Origin: Hygrophila difformis
Lineage: Eukaryota; Streptophyta; Magnoliopsida; Lamiales; Acanthaceae
Reading direction: 5' to 3'
NCBI GenBank assembly: GCA_030278955.1
Contig: JAOANR010000006.1
Coordinates: 11,059,915 to 11,123,914, forward strand
Length of the DNA stretch: 64,000 nt
Shown piece after piece: positions 1 to 9,282 of this stretch. The notes under the pieces were generated by a model. That model was not told the DNA's origin, did not search any database, and worked only from the letters and a program-made list of their open reading frames with translations. The number at the start of each line of letters is the position of its first letter. Position 1 is the first letter of the stretch. Made by a program: the position numbers and the translations under genes.

Positions 1-760
1 TCACTATGTGTTATGAACAATGGCTTACAACCACACACAATAGATGAAATAACTTTGACAGCCTTCACTCCGAACTTCAGGCAGATAGTTGTGATGACCA
101 GCTTCCTTCTCCGGATCTGGTATAGGCTTCCCACCTATTTCAACTCCCCAAAGCAACCACTTTGAGTTTCCCCTGAAGTAACATGTGAGGCACACCTCCT
201 TCGATGAACGAGTGAAAAGATTATGGTGATTCCTCCTGTTTCACCTCAAGCACTATCCTTAACGTATCTCCGATTCAGGACTGAACAGAGACTTGATAGA
301 AATCAACAATAGTGCTCGAGGCTTGGTCGATCTTCCAGCAGTAGACAAGATTCTTGTGTGCGCAAGGCTGAAGATCGAGATCACTTCTCCAAGTTGTTTC
401 CGAGAGCTCTAGAGAGATTTCAGAGTAGTTTCAGAAGATAGGTCGAGAGAAGTGTTTGAATCATCCCTCCAAAACCCTTCTTATCCAGTGAGCTCTGTCA
501 ATTCAAACGGCATGTTGCTAAATGGGGAAAGAGCCGTTGTGATTAGTCCCAAATCCTGGCTGACTGATCTTCCCTTAATTCAGAAGGATTTCCTGCAATC
601 AAACATTAGTATTTTCCCTTCTGATTAGGAAAGATCCATTGGGCCAATTCCAGTCTCCAAAGGAAAGAGCTTCCGTGCACATGTTCGACTGGAGTTGTGT
701 ATGTTCTTCAAGCGTGTTCAAACATCGGCTGTGAACTTCCATCAAAACCTTGACTCAACA
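1..760 (-). repeat. Partial Copia (Sirevirus-type) LTR, cut by window edge
   Basis: This stretch aligns by eye, with substitutions and small indels, to the LTR at 57570-58349 of the second Sirevirus. It starts with the same TCACTATGTGTTA block and ends with the same ACTCAACA terminus, which on the minus strand is the 5' TGTTGAGT of an LTR. Whether it is a solo LTR or the end of a full element cannot be decided, because its other end lies outside the window. It is clearly older than the right-hand copy. Confidence 0.8.
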
Positions 761-785
761 GCTCGCTCTTCCATTCCATGCTTCA

Positions 786-855
786 AAGTTGCAGCCTTCG
801 TTTCCAATTGCCAACTTCTGACTTTTATAATGGGTGATTTGTAAACTAGAAACAT
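786..855 (-). promoter_or_regulatory. Orphan copy of the phylloplanin-gene promoter box
   Basis: A diverged copy of the conserved block found upstream of all three phylloplanin-like genes, including GCCAACTTCTGACTTTTAT and a GATTTGTRAA-like stretch. The gene it served would lie to the left on the minus strand, where the LTR of 1-760 now sits. It is read as the remnant of a fourth array unit cut by a retrotransposon. Confidence 0.6.
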
Positions 856-1278
856 CCTCTATGTATTGATAATTAACAATTTTGTTTTTTAATTTTGCTA
901 CATGTAACTATTATATTGTGACCAATTTCGTCGTGAGGGCATTTCAGTAAATTAATTTTACTTGTATTATTTTAATAGAAAGTATAATATTTAATTCTAT
1001 TTACAACTTTTTACATATATGTACATATTCTTATTATATTGTATTTTACATGAAAGTACCAGAAATGTGGATTACATAACTTTTTTATATTCATATTTTT
1101 TTTTTGTTATACATGTTATATGCAGTTTTATTAATTTTATACATGTACATTTTTTTATTTGTTATTTTTTAGTTATCAAATTCTATTAAATCCACTGTGC
1201 AATAACTTGTATAAATAGATAGATAAATCATATGCTTCGTTGCTTCCATCCTTTTCTTATACCGTATAGAATATTGAT
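856..1278. other. AT-rich spacer, no gene seen
   Basis: AT-rich intergenic DNA of the duplicated unit. No open frame of note, no RNA gene and no clear element ends. Confidence 0.6.
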
Positions 1279-1403
1279 GGAAAAAATGTCAAAATGGTAC
1301 CGTAACTTTACTCATTTTTCAATTTGGTGCCATAATTTTGGAGCTTTCTAATTTGGTGTCATAGGTTTGCTAGTGGTCTCCAAAATGGTCTCATCGGGCT
1401 CTT
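1279..1403 (+). repeat. Left arm of a long terminal inverted repeat
   Basis: The sequence from GGAAAAAATGTCAAAATGG to about 1403 is the inverted counterpart of 6661-6779: the reverse complement shares GACCATTTTGGAGACCA and AAATTGAAAAATG blocks in the same order. Long imperfect terminal repeats of this kind suit a MULE-type or similar non-autonomous DNA transposon. I could not find a matching 9-bp target duplication. Confidence 0.55.
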
Positions 1404-1436
1404 CGCCTGAAATAAGGTGTTCTGATATGAATTTTA

Positions 1437-1632
1437 TAAGATAGGTCTGGTCTGGTCTGATCTGAATATTTCTGGTCTGATCTGATTGGATCTGGTATGG
1501 TCTGATCTGATCTGATCCGATTACAAGTATATATATAGTGTGGTTTGATCTGGTTTGGTCTAATATTATCTGAATGAGTCTGGTCTGATTTGATTTGATC
1601 TTGTCTGATCTGATCTGGTCTGATTTTAATAT
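1437..1632. repeat. TCTGG/TCTGA microsatellite
   Basis: About 190 bp of degenerate tandem pentamers and decamers of the form TCTGGTCTGA and TCTGATCTGA, interrupted near 1520-1545 by a TATATATA run. It ends just before the Helitron 3' end at 1636. Confidence 0.85.
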
Positions 1633-1647
1633 GAACTAGTAAGTAAC

Positions 1648-1664
1648 CCGTCGAAACTCGACGG
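1648..1664 (-). terminator. Helitron 3' hairpin (copy L)
   Basis: Palindrome CCGTCGA-AAC-TCGACGG, seven perfect base pairs with a 3-nt loop, 8 nt from the CTAG terminus. In Helitrons this structure marks the 3' end for rolling-circle termination. It is not a transcription terminator. Confidence 0.8.
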
Positions 1665-1909
1665 ACATAATTATATATTTTATATAATATATATTATATT
1701 GCATAATATAATAATAGATTATATTTTGGGTAATAGAAAATGTATAATGATTTTATATCTATTCGAAAGATGATGTATATGATAATATAATTTAATTATT
1801 TTATTAAAACTAATTAAGAAATCGTATTATACCGTCTTCTTTAGCTTCTGTGGCTTATCCAGAACAAACCTAACATATCAATAAAAATAATTATTAAAAT
1901 AATATTTTT

Positions 1910-2089
1910 TTAGGTGAATACCAGGGTATCCTCAGGCCACATTGGACCCAAGACTAATCCCTCGAGGATCGGGTGGGCATTTAAGGGTTGCCTCTCCCAA
2001 AGCAGAATTCTGCATACACAAAGGCTCGAACCCGAGACCTTTGCTTAAGCTGCCAGAGCCCCATACCACTCAGGCCAACCGCGTTTGGC
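1910..2089 (-). mobile_element. tRNA-derived SINE (family 1)
   Basis: Read on the minus strand it opens with a tRNA-like A box (TTGGCCTGAGTGGTA) and a B box (GGGTTCGAGCC) and ends in an A-rich tail (seven A's). It is flanked by the duplication AATATTTTT (1901-1909 and 2090-2098). The matching region of Helitron copy R (about 47110-47150) lacks the insert, which gives a natural empty site. A diverged relative lies at 31488-31648. Confidence 0.8.
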
Positions 2090-2158
2090 AATATTTTTAT
2101 TTAATTTTAAATTTCAATTAAAATAAAATAAAATTTAAATATAATATGAAAAATTCCC

Positions 2159-2440
2159 TTACAATCTGCTGAAAATTTCATTCCTGAAAATCTCATTGGT
2201 AAGTGCTAGTATAATTCTATCTTTAAAAATGTCTGAACTTAAAGTGGTGCAGTTTATATTTGTATATGTACTCGTAAAAATTATGGCTATAGGATGACCC
2301 GTAGAGGTTATAAAAATATCATCCGGAAATGTCACATCTGATTGTAGATCTATAAAATCAATACTGGTCTTACCATCACCTACATCAAATATCATTTTTG
2401 CAAAGTTTCTGTTATATATAAATGTTATTATAAACAACAT
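2159..2440 (-). pseudogene. Helitron Pif1-like helicase fragment
   Basis: A 93-codon remnant. It carries DVGDGK followed by DIFITSTGHPI and the TYTN..ALTNEIFRNEI pattern, which in plant Helitron helicases precede the helicase C-terminal part. It is about 75 per cent similar by eye to 46769-47050 in the sister copy and partly duplicates the fragment at 3630-3998. It has no ATPase motif and is not a working enzyme. Assignment rests on motif recall, not on a search. Confidence 0.65.
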
Positions 2441-2640
2441 TCCTTGTGGTATCTTGAGTTAATCATTTTTATTTGCAATTAATACTTTGAGCCACATCTT
2501 GCTAGTGACACGCAATATTGCTACATAACTGTTCATGGCTTAAAAAAGATGTTGGAAAATAAAATCCAATATTCTTTAAAGACTGACATTGACTTTTGTT
2601 TATAATCATAGCAAAACAAACTATAAATTGAAATTTTCTC

Positions 2641-3410
2641 TAGGGATTGCAAAAAAAACTGTACCCAATGGTGAAAGCCGAAAACCGAATTTTCGATATG
2701 GTTTTGGGGAGAGGATTATTGAGGATAGGCCGGGGATCAGAGATTTTCTCGAGAATTTTTTCAGGGATGGGGACGGGAGCCCATCCTCGATATATTTTAT
2801 ATTATATTTTATAAATTTTATATATTATATTTAATATTTTGTATGTTATATTTTATTAATTTTTACTAAAGTCTATTTGTCCATTACTTTAAAAAAATAA
2901 AAAACCGAAACCCTAGTATAACCTCCATTGGTAATAAATTAAATTATATTATTAATATAATATATATATATATATTGCATCATTAACTTTATTTATATAT
3001 TTATAATTTGCTTTATTTTTCAATTCTTTAAAAAAAATATGGCAAGCAAATGTTATGGATTTGTTTATTTATTATTGTATGAATTATCGAACTTTATTAT
3101 GTGAAATTGAGTATTTAAAATTCAAAATTAGTTTGATATGTTGATTATATATCGGAAACAATTATGAAATTTTGATGTGGATTATAATTTATTATAAACA
3201 ATTTGTGTGTGTTTTAGTATTAAAAGTTTAAAAATTTAGTTTGTAAAATGAATCCTTGATAAGTCCTCAATGTGGATCGGGGAAATTATAATACCCAATG
3301 GGATCCCCAATAAAATCCATGGCGTGGATTGGGCCGGTTTTGGGGATTAAAGATGCTATTAGGGATGGGGATACTACTCCCCGTCCCGAAACCGGCCCAT
3401 TGCCATTCAT
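2641..3410. mobile_element. hAT-like MITE inserted in Helitron copy L
   Basis: A 770-bp insert starting TAGGGATTGCAA and ending (reverse complement) ATGAATGGCAATGGGCCGG. The flanks repeat AATTTTCTC at 2632-2640 and 3411-3419, consistent with the 8-bp duplication of hAT elements. Helitron copy R has the uninterrupted site near 46578. GGGGAT- and CCGG-rich ends around an AT-rich core with no coding potential fit a non-autonomous hAT derivative. Confidence 0.6.
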
Positions 3411-3629
3411 AATTTTCTCATCTGAAATCGAATGAGGAATATGGTTAAATCAAATAGGCTCATAATCATTCTACCAATCAATAATTTTTTACTTTCATGA
3501 TTTTCCGAAAATTAGTTTAACCTCAATAATATGGTTCCGCATCTTGGTTACTATGAACCTACTTACATTGCATACTTTATTTGATTGATCTATATTCCTA
3601 ATAAGCATGACTATGCAACCCTAATTCAA

Positions 3630-3998
3630 CTATATTTCATGATCCGGTAATCCAGAAAAATTGACTGTGTTTAGATATTCCAGTGATAATTCATTGGCAT
3701 TATCTATGCTTTCATCCTCTTGACAAATATTGTTAGAACTGATATATATATTTTCATTTGCAAACCTACGTTCCATGATGTAATCATTCATCGTGTCAAT
3801 AATCTCATTAATATGGATTAGTACAGTAATATCTTTAAAAATATATGAATTTGAAGTGGTGCAGTTTATATTTGTATAAGTGTTCTCAATAATTGCCGAC
3901 ATAGGATCTCTTGTAGAGTTTATAAAATTATCATATGAAAATATCACATCTAATTGTACATCTCCAATATCAATACCAGATTTACAAATTACCATCAC
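3630..3998 (-). pseudogene. Helitron Pif1-like helicase fragment, C-terminal part
   Basis: A 122-codon remnant with DPM..IIENTYTN, a HINEIIDTMNDYIM block and LEYLNTVNFSGLPDHEI. The last two match the plant Helitron helicase region where the TPTN-type motif is followed by the FLNSL..SGLPPH block. It overlaps in content with the fragment at 2159-2440, so the helicase region was duplicated in tandem before decay. The sister copy has the matching, further broken, region at about 45975-46320. Confidence 0.65.
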
Positions 3999-4478
3999 CT
4001 ACATGGAGAATTAATTTTGTAAATTTCTGCTATATATAATTTTAATTGTAAACAACATATCTTGTAGTATCTTGGGTTAATCCATCTTAATCACATATCA
4101 ATACTTTAAGTCCTCTCTTTCCAGTGATACGAGATATTGCAATGTATCACTAACATGAGTAAAAACTGATTTTTGAAGATAGAGTTAATCATTCTTTAAA
4201 GATTGACATTTACTTCTTTTTTTTTATAGACATAGTAAAACAAAATGCGAGTGTGGCTTTTTCCTCTGAAATCAAATGAGGAATTTGGTTAATTCAAATG
4301 AGCTCATAATCATTCTATCAATCAAGAATTTTTATCCCAAATAATGAGCTTTGTTTTAATGAGAAGAGAGGTTAAATATTTTTTGGGATAAATTTTTTGC
4401 AGGTAGAACTCTCGTCACAATCCAATGTAATACCAAATATAGAATGTGCAGTCCTACTTCTTGGAAGGAGTATGGGTG

Positions 4479-4691
4479 CTATTCACTGGATGCTACATGC
4501 AACACAATATCACTTCTTCGACGAAGGGCTAAACATAATGTTTCTAAATAAATTATCGATAAATGTCTGGTTATTCCACCACGTAAAGAAAAAAGAATTA
4601 ACCATCTATCAACTACATACATTATTTTATTATAAATATTCTTCTGCTCCTTAATAAAGAAAGATAATAGCTTATCATGATTCGCCTGCAT
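4479..4691 (-). pseudogene. Helitron helicase fragment, degenerate Walker A region
   Basis: Reads KEQKNIYNKIMYVVD...RGGIT followed by LRRRSDIVLHVASSE. In intact Helitron helicases this segment holds the Walker A loop (GGTGKT). Here the loop is reduced to RGGIT, so ATP binding is lost. The sister copy shows the same block at 45203-45400 (ERNVYNKIMYVVDS). Confidence 0.65.
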
Positions 4692-5149
4692 TTCTTTCTT
4701 ATTATAATGTCTTTTCTAGTATCAATCGATTATCTGTTTCAGACGTTAAAACTTCATTCAGTACCGGCATTCCAGATAAAATTTTCAAATTCATAGAATT
4801 TACAGAAATTAAACTGTCAATTTCTAAGAAAGCTAGATTTATATGTGTTCTTCCGTCAATTGTAAATATGATATGATAAAATATAGATTAATAAAGTATT
4901 TCTTAAAAAATAGATTAAAAAAACTAAATCTTCATTCTTTATTTACTGATGGATCTATTCGCACCCCATTAACTCATTATACACCCGATTCTTTTATTTA
5001 TAATATGATTTACGAAAATAACTAATCTACTCTAAACCAATTATCCATAGAATATGAATTTTCAAAATTCTCTTACGATTTAGTATATATTTATATATAA
5101 TTAGAATGATATAATTATAAAATATATATTTTGTAACGATTAGCAATTA

Positions 5150-5409
5150 CTTCCTCCGTTTTTGAAATATTGAAACATTTGGAAATTGGGTACTGTTCGC
5201 ACACACACTTTGACTTAAAGTTTTATCATAGTTATACAAATTAAAACATAGTTAATTGGGATCTTGTTAGATTCGTCTCATCGAGTAGTTTTTAAATATC
5301 GAACTTTTAGAACTTTTACTTATATCGAACTTGAGTAATTAATGGTTTAAATTTTGCATTGGACTGTGTGAACTGTGGATCCGTTTCAATTTTTAGAAAA
5401 CGGATGAAG
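5150..5409. mobile_element. Stowaway-type MITE inside Helitron copy L
   Basis: A 260-bp element with terminal inverted repeats CTTCCTCCGTTTT and AAAACGGATGAAG, flanked by TA on both sides. The sister Helitron has the same MITE at the same internal position (44496-44753), so it was in the Helitron before the two copies separated. Confidence 0.75.
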
Positions 5410-5411
5410 TA

Positions 5412-6344
5412 TAAAATTGTATAATACTTTTAGGAGAATTGATATATTTTGGTAAAAACATAAACTATACATATACATTGATTAATATATATACAATTTT
5501 TTTTTTCAATATATTCATCAATGTATCTTTTAAAAATATACAATTTATACATACACTGCGAATTCCATATAAATTTAAAATTTGAAATCTTTAAAAACTG
5601 AAAATTGTGGGAACTCTATATAAATTGGAAATTAAATATCTTTTAAAAATAAAAATTTGGGATTCATATACACATTAATATATCTTTAATATGAATAAAT
5701 AAATATGATGTGCAATGTACATTTTGATTACATTATTTACCACACCAAAAAAATATAATCAAATACTAAACCTACACAAAATTAACGACATTATAATATG
5801 ATCACCACTGAAAATATCTATTCATGTCATAATAATCCTATAATGTAAACCTCAAAATTATAAATAAATAATAAATACAATATAAAATCTAAAATAAATA
5901 AAATAAAAAATACAAAATAATAAAATATAATATAGATAAAATAATAAAATCCAAAATAGATAAAATAAAAGTACAAAATTTTAAATTTTATCTTTCAAAT
6001 CTTTTTAAAAGTGAATAAATCTCTAATCAATAAATAAATAAATGCGAAAATCTAAAATTAGTAAATTAAAAATGCTAAATAATATAAAATAAAAAATACA
6101 AAATTTTGAATTTCAAATCTTTCAAATATATTTAAGAGTGAAGATTGTGGAATTCCATATAAATTGGAAATTTCATATATTTCAAAAAATAAAAATCTAT
6201 AATAAAGAAATAAATAAATAAATGTGAAAATCTAAAATTAATAAATTAAAAATGCAAAAATCTATAAAAATTAGAAATTTGAAATGAAGACACCACATTA
6301 AATTTAGGATTGGTTGTTCACTAATGCTTTAATATATATATAGA
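5412..6344 (-). other. AT-rich 5' region of Helitron copy L
   Basis: Extremely A/T-rich, with many imperfect AATATAAAAT and ATAAATAAATA repeats and no coding frame. It aligns to the AT-rich arm of Helitron copy R (42214-42478 and 43691-44495). Confidence 0.7.
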
Positions 6345-6377
6345 TAACTAATAAGTCCTGGAGAACAGGCTCTAGAA

Positions 6378-6655
6378 TCACCCCATTTGCTGAAGTTGCA
6401 CAAGATTAGTGTAAATAATTAATTTAATTGTGTCATGTAAATGCCACGTAGTCATTAACTGATTTGACCTACAAATGTAGACACTTTGTAATTCTCCTTC
6501 TAATTTAATGGTCAGCTTCCCGCTCTGCAAGTACGCAATAAATGGAGTAAAAACTATCCACATGTGTAGGTCAAACACAGTCAATGCATACGCGGCACCT
6601 AAACGGCACAAGTAAATTATTTATTTACACTAATCTCATTCTATGCTGCAGGTGA
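6378..6655. repeat. Inverted-repeat (foldback) MITE-like element
   Basis: The block at about 6396-6482 (GATTAGTGTAAATAA ... TTTGACCTACAAATG) is repeated in inverted orientation at about 6552-6640. This gives roughly 85-bp arms around a 70-bp centre. It has no coding capacity. Target duplications were not clear. It abuts the right long inverted repeat at 6661. Confidence 0.6.
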
Positions 6656-6660
6656 CTAAG

Positions 6661-6779
6661 GCCGATGTGACCATTTTGGAGACCATTAGCAAAGTTATGT
6701 CAGGAAATTAAAAAATTTTAAATTTTTGCATCAAATTGAAAAATGGGCAAAGTTACGGCATCATTTCGGCATTTTTTCC
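6661..6779 (-). repeat. Right arm of the long terminal inverted repeat
   Basis: Inverted counterpart of 1279-1403, ending in GGCATTTTTTCC. With the left arm it brackets the TCTGG microsatellite, Helitron copy L and the foldback element. The bracketed element was probably about 0.8 kb before these insertions. Confidence 0.55.
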
Positions 6780-7388
6780 AAATAACAATTATTCTTATTG
6801 TTTTATCTTTTTTAGGTGGGTTTTCAAACGCATATATGATACTCTGTTTTTTATTTTTTTTTTATTTGTCAAAAAACAACATAAAATTGATGGTATCAAA
6901 CTTACTACAACGTTTCTATAGCATTTAGTATCTTGGGTATTCCACATCGGTTATAATGGTTCCCTTTACTACCTTAATATTGTTGGGAGCAACTCTATCT
7001 ATCACCAAACAAAAGGAGATCAAGCAATTAGCCATTAGCAAAGAGAAACATACTATGTAAGTATTCTTAAAACACATACAAGATGCAATAGTACAATAGT
7101 ATTAATCTTCTCCATTATTATTACACGTAAGTATTACTATTAAAAGCAAGAAACACGTGGTCCATATGTTCCCCTCATCTTTATTGCCACATAGCGGTCC
7201 AAGACTTGGGTTCACGTAAGTATAACATCGATGGCAAACAAACATGTATGCATATCTGATACATGTTGATATATTGTTTGTTTTATTTAAGTATTAATAG
7301 ATGATTAAACAGGCAGGAGAAGAAGCATCGATGGGGCCGCATATATAAATAATATAATAGCTTGGCATTGGAATTTGGAAACATGGAT
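6780..7388. other. 3' flank of phylloplanin-like gene 1
   Basis: Intergenic DNA of the array unit. The part from about 7010 (AACACATACAAGATGCAATAG) matches 48490-48800 and 54595-54830 upstream of the stops of genes 2 and 3, which shows it belongs to the duplicated unit. No other gene seen. Confidence 0.65.
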
Positions 7389-7889
7389 CTATGGCACAGC
7401 ACTAAATGTATTAGCAGTGGCTGTCACAGTTGCGGGGATGATGGTTATGGCTGTAACTGTGATAGGGTTTGAGAGATAGGATCCAGTGGTGACAACGGTA
7501 CAGCCACCAACAGGAAGGGTAACACGGGCGCGGCATGTCAGATATAAAACATTTGCGAATGGACTGAATACCCCTCCGGTGACAGTAAAAGAAAAGGTTC
7601 CGGTGGCGGTGGTGGTGGTGGTGGAAATTGTAACTGGGCTGCTGCCAAAAAGGCCGCCAAACAAAGTATTGCATTCAAGCCTGATGGGTGCGTTGGCAAG
7701 CCCGTTAACGGGAGGCACCGCACATGTTCCGGTAGGTGTACAACAGACTTGGCCAGTGACAGTTAAGGTGGTAAGGGTACCAAGGGTTGTAGCATTGGCT
7801 AAGGGAGTGATTGCAACCAACACAACAAGGGCGGTAGCAAAGATGATCAAAAGGGAAACAGGGGACTTATTATTACCAGAAGAAGCCAT
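7389..7889 (-). CDS. Phylloplanin-like secreted protein (Ole e 1-like), gene 1
   Basis: A 166-residue intronless protein. The start chosen is the ATG at 7889 (MASSGNNKS), because the two paralogs begin there and an upstream in-frame ATG at 7928 is not conserved. Residues 10-36 form a hydrophobic signal peptide ending near ANA. The mature part has six cysteines (CC, C, then LEC, LTC and GC contexts), the VNGLANAPIRLEC stretch and a Thr-rich centre, as in phylloplanins, which are leaf-surface antimicrobial proteins of the Ole e 1-like family. The family call is by motif recall, and the antimicrobial role is inferred. A TATA box lies about 120 bp upstream. A perfect partial duplication of the 5' end and promoter follows upstream at 8251-8726. 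Genes 2 and 3 are paralogs. Confidence 0.85.
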   Translation of the reverse strand: MASSGNNKSPVSLLIIFATALVVLVAITPLANATTLGTLTTLTVTGQVCCTPTGTCAVPPVNGLANAPIRLECNTLFGGLFGSSPVTISTTTTTATGTFSFTVTGGVFSPFANVLYLTCRARVTLPVGGCTVVTTGSYLSNPITVTAITIIPATVTATANTFSAVP

Positions 7890-8007
7890 TATTATGTGTA
7901 TGTATGTATCCTGATGAGAGCTATCCAACTGAGGTTATTACTTACTTGAATATGGGATCAGATTGATGGATGTGTTGTGTATGGCATGTTGGTGCAAGAA
8001 ACAACCC

Positions 8008-8015
8008 TATTTATA
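8008..8015 (-). promoter_or_regulatory. TATA box of phylloplanin-like gene 1
   Basis: TATAAATA on the minus strand, in the context CATCTATAAATAGGG, about 120 bp upstream of the ATG. The same context occurs at the same place before genes 2 (49438-49445) and 3 (near 56406-56416). Confidence 0.75.
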
Positions 8016-8121
8016 GATGGATGGAGATTTAGTATTCATTATTGAGAGCCCTCAGCTTGCCATTTATCTATTCATGCATATTACTAATTGTTATGTCTGT
8101 GTATGTATTACATGAAATAAA

Positions 8122-8210
8122 GCCTTTTCAAGTTGCTGCAGCCACCTTCGTTGCCATTTGCCAACTTCTGACTTTTATCACTGTTGATTTGTGAAGCATG
8201 CAAGATAGAG
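8122..8210 (-). promoter_or_regulatory. Conserved upstream box of gene 1
   Basis: A block of about 90 bp, 230-320 bp upstream of the start codon, conserved before all three genes while neighbouring sequence drifts. It includes an RY-like CATGCA core and GTCAGAAGTTGGCAA (minus strand). The position and conservation suggest cis-regulation, and the RY-like element is compatible with B3-factor binding. That last point is inference. Confidence 0.55.
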
Positions 8211-8250
8211 TCTATTTTCAATGGGCGATTTCAGTATATTTAACCTACTA

Positions 8251-8726
8251 GGGTACCAAGGGTTGTAGCATTGGCTAAGGGAGTGATTGCAACCAACACA
8301 ACAAGGGCGGTAGCAAAGATGATCAAAAGGGAAACAGGGGACTTATTATTACCAGAAGAAGCCATTATTATGTGTATGTATGTATCCTGATGAGAGCTAT
8401 CCAACTGAGGTTATTACTTACTTGAATATGGGATCAGATTGATGGATGTGTTGTGTATGGCATGTTGGTGCAAGAAACAACCCTATTTATAGATGGATGG
8501 AGATTTAGTATTCATTATTGAGAGCCCTCAGCTTGCCATTTATCTATTCATGCATATTACTAATTGTTATGTCTGTGTATGTATTACATGAAATAAAGCC
8601 TTTTCAAGTTGCTGCAGCCACCTTCGTTGCCATTTGCCAACTTCTGACTTTTATCACTGTTGATTTGTGAAGCATGCAAGATAGAGTCTATTTTCAATGG
8701 GCGATTTCAGTATATTTAACCTACTA
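8251..8726 (-). pseudogene. Perfect tandem copy of gene 1 promoter and first codons
   Basis: Second copy of the 476-bp unit, identical to 7775-8250 by eye. It carries a full promoter box, a TATA box and the ATG with about 38 codons (the signal peptide and the first mature residues). It then runs directly into unit 1 promoter DNA, so any transcript would encode a truncated product. Either a very recent duplication or an assembly artefact. Confidence 0.85.
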
Positions 8727-9271
8727 GTTTTAAATTTACTTATTTAATTAAAATAATCCGATCCCAGTACCATAATAATTATGCAAGATAACAACCTAGT
8801 TGCCCTAGTCACAAAATTCATTTAATTTGCCCTAATTAGAGTCGAACCCACACCATCCAATACACAAATTAAACATCCCCAACCACAATCACATCTAAAT
8901 TCGTATTCATGTTATATTATACATAACGAATTAATTTTTAAAATATTAATTCATATACTGAAATAATTTTAAATTATATACTTCATGGGATAATAAGAAT
9001 TCAAACCAATTAAAGCAAATGAAGGGGATGAACTATATATTTGATCATCACCGATATCCATGAAGAGCTTTTTCAATTATAAGGTCAGGAATTTTATGAT
9101 GACCGCACCGTACCAGAGCCACAAGAAATCAAGAATTTAGATTAGTTGAATATGGAGTACCTACTATATACCTAGCTAGCTCAGGGACCAATTAAATGCG
9201 CTTTAGCCAAATGGATTTTCTAATAACGATTAATAAATATGCACCCTACATATTTAGAAACTATTAAAAAT
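8727..9271. other. Array-unit spacer
   Basis: No gene. The part from about 8980 is highly similar to 25200-25440 and related to 50640-51010 (for example ATGAACTATATATTTGATCATCACC), which defines the duplicated spacer. Near 8917 (TTATATTATACATAACG) it shows the empty site of the Stowaway at 56882-57210. Confidence 0.7.
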
Positions 9272-9282
9272 ATTTCATTTTG

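Larger units (their letters stand above)
1636..6344 (-). mobile_element. Helitron copy L with degenerate helicase
   Basis: On the minus strand the element begins with TCTATATATATATTAAAGC at 6344 and ends with CTAG at 1636-1639. A hairpin (CCGTCGA/TCGACGG stem, 1648-1664) lies just before the end, and the flanks are A and T. These are the hallmarks of Helitrons: 5' TC, 3' hairpin plus CTRR, insertion between A and T, no target duplication. A second copy of the family lies at 42214-47685 in the opposite orientation, sharing both ends and the interior. The interior holds only decayed helicase pieces, so the copy is non-autonomous. It has gained a SINE (1910-2089) and a hAT-like MITE (2641-3410) that copy R lacks. 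Confidence 0.85.
7775..8250 (-). repeat. Tandem duplication unit 1 (gene 1 5' part and promoter)
   Basis: First copy of a 476-bp direct duplication. It contains codons 1 to about 38 of gene 1, the 5' UTR, the TATA box and the upstream promoter box. I see no mismatch with 8251-8726. Confidence 0.9.

Noticed and set aside
6736..6928. Overlapping short frames at 6736-6928
   Set aside because: T-rich spacer sequence inside and beyond the right long inverted repeat. Not conserved in the other array units.
7486..7914. 142-codon plus-strand frame over gene 1 (similar ones at 49082 and 55939)
   Set aside because: Antisense shadow of the phylloplanin-like genes. The opposite strand has signal peptide, conserved cysteines, TATA and start context.
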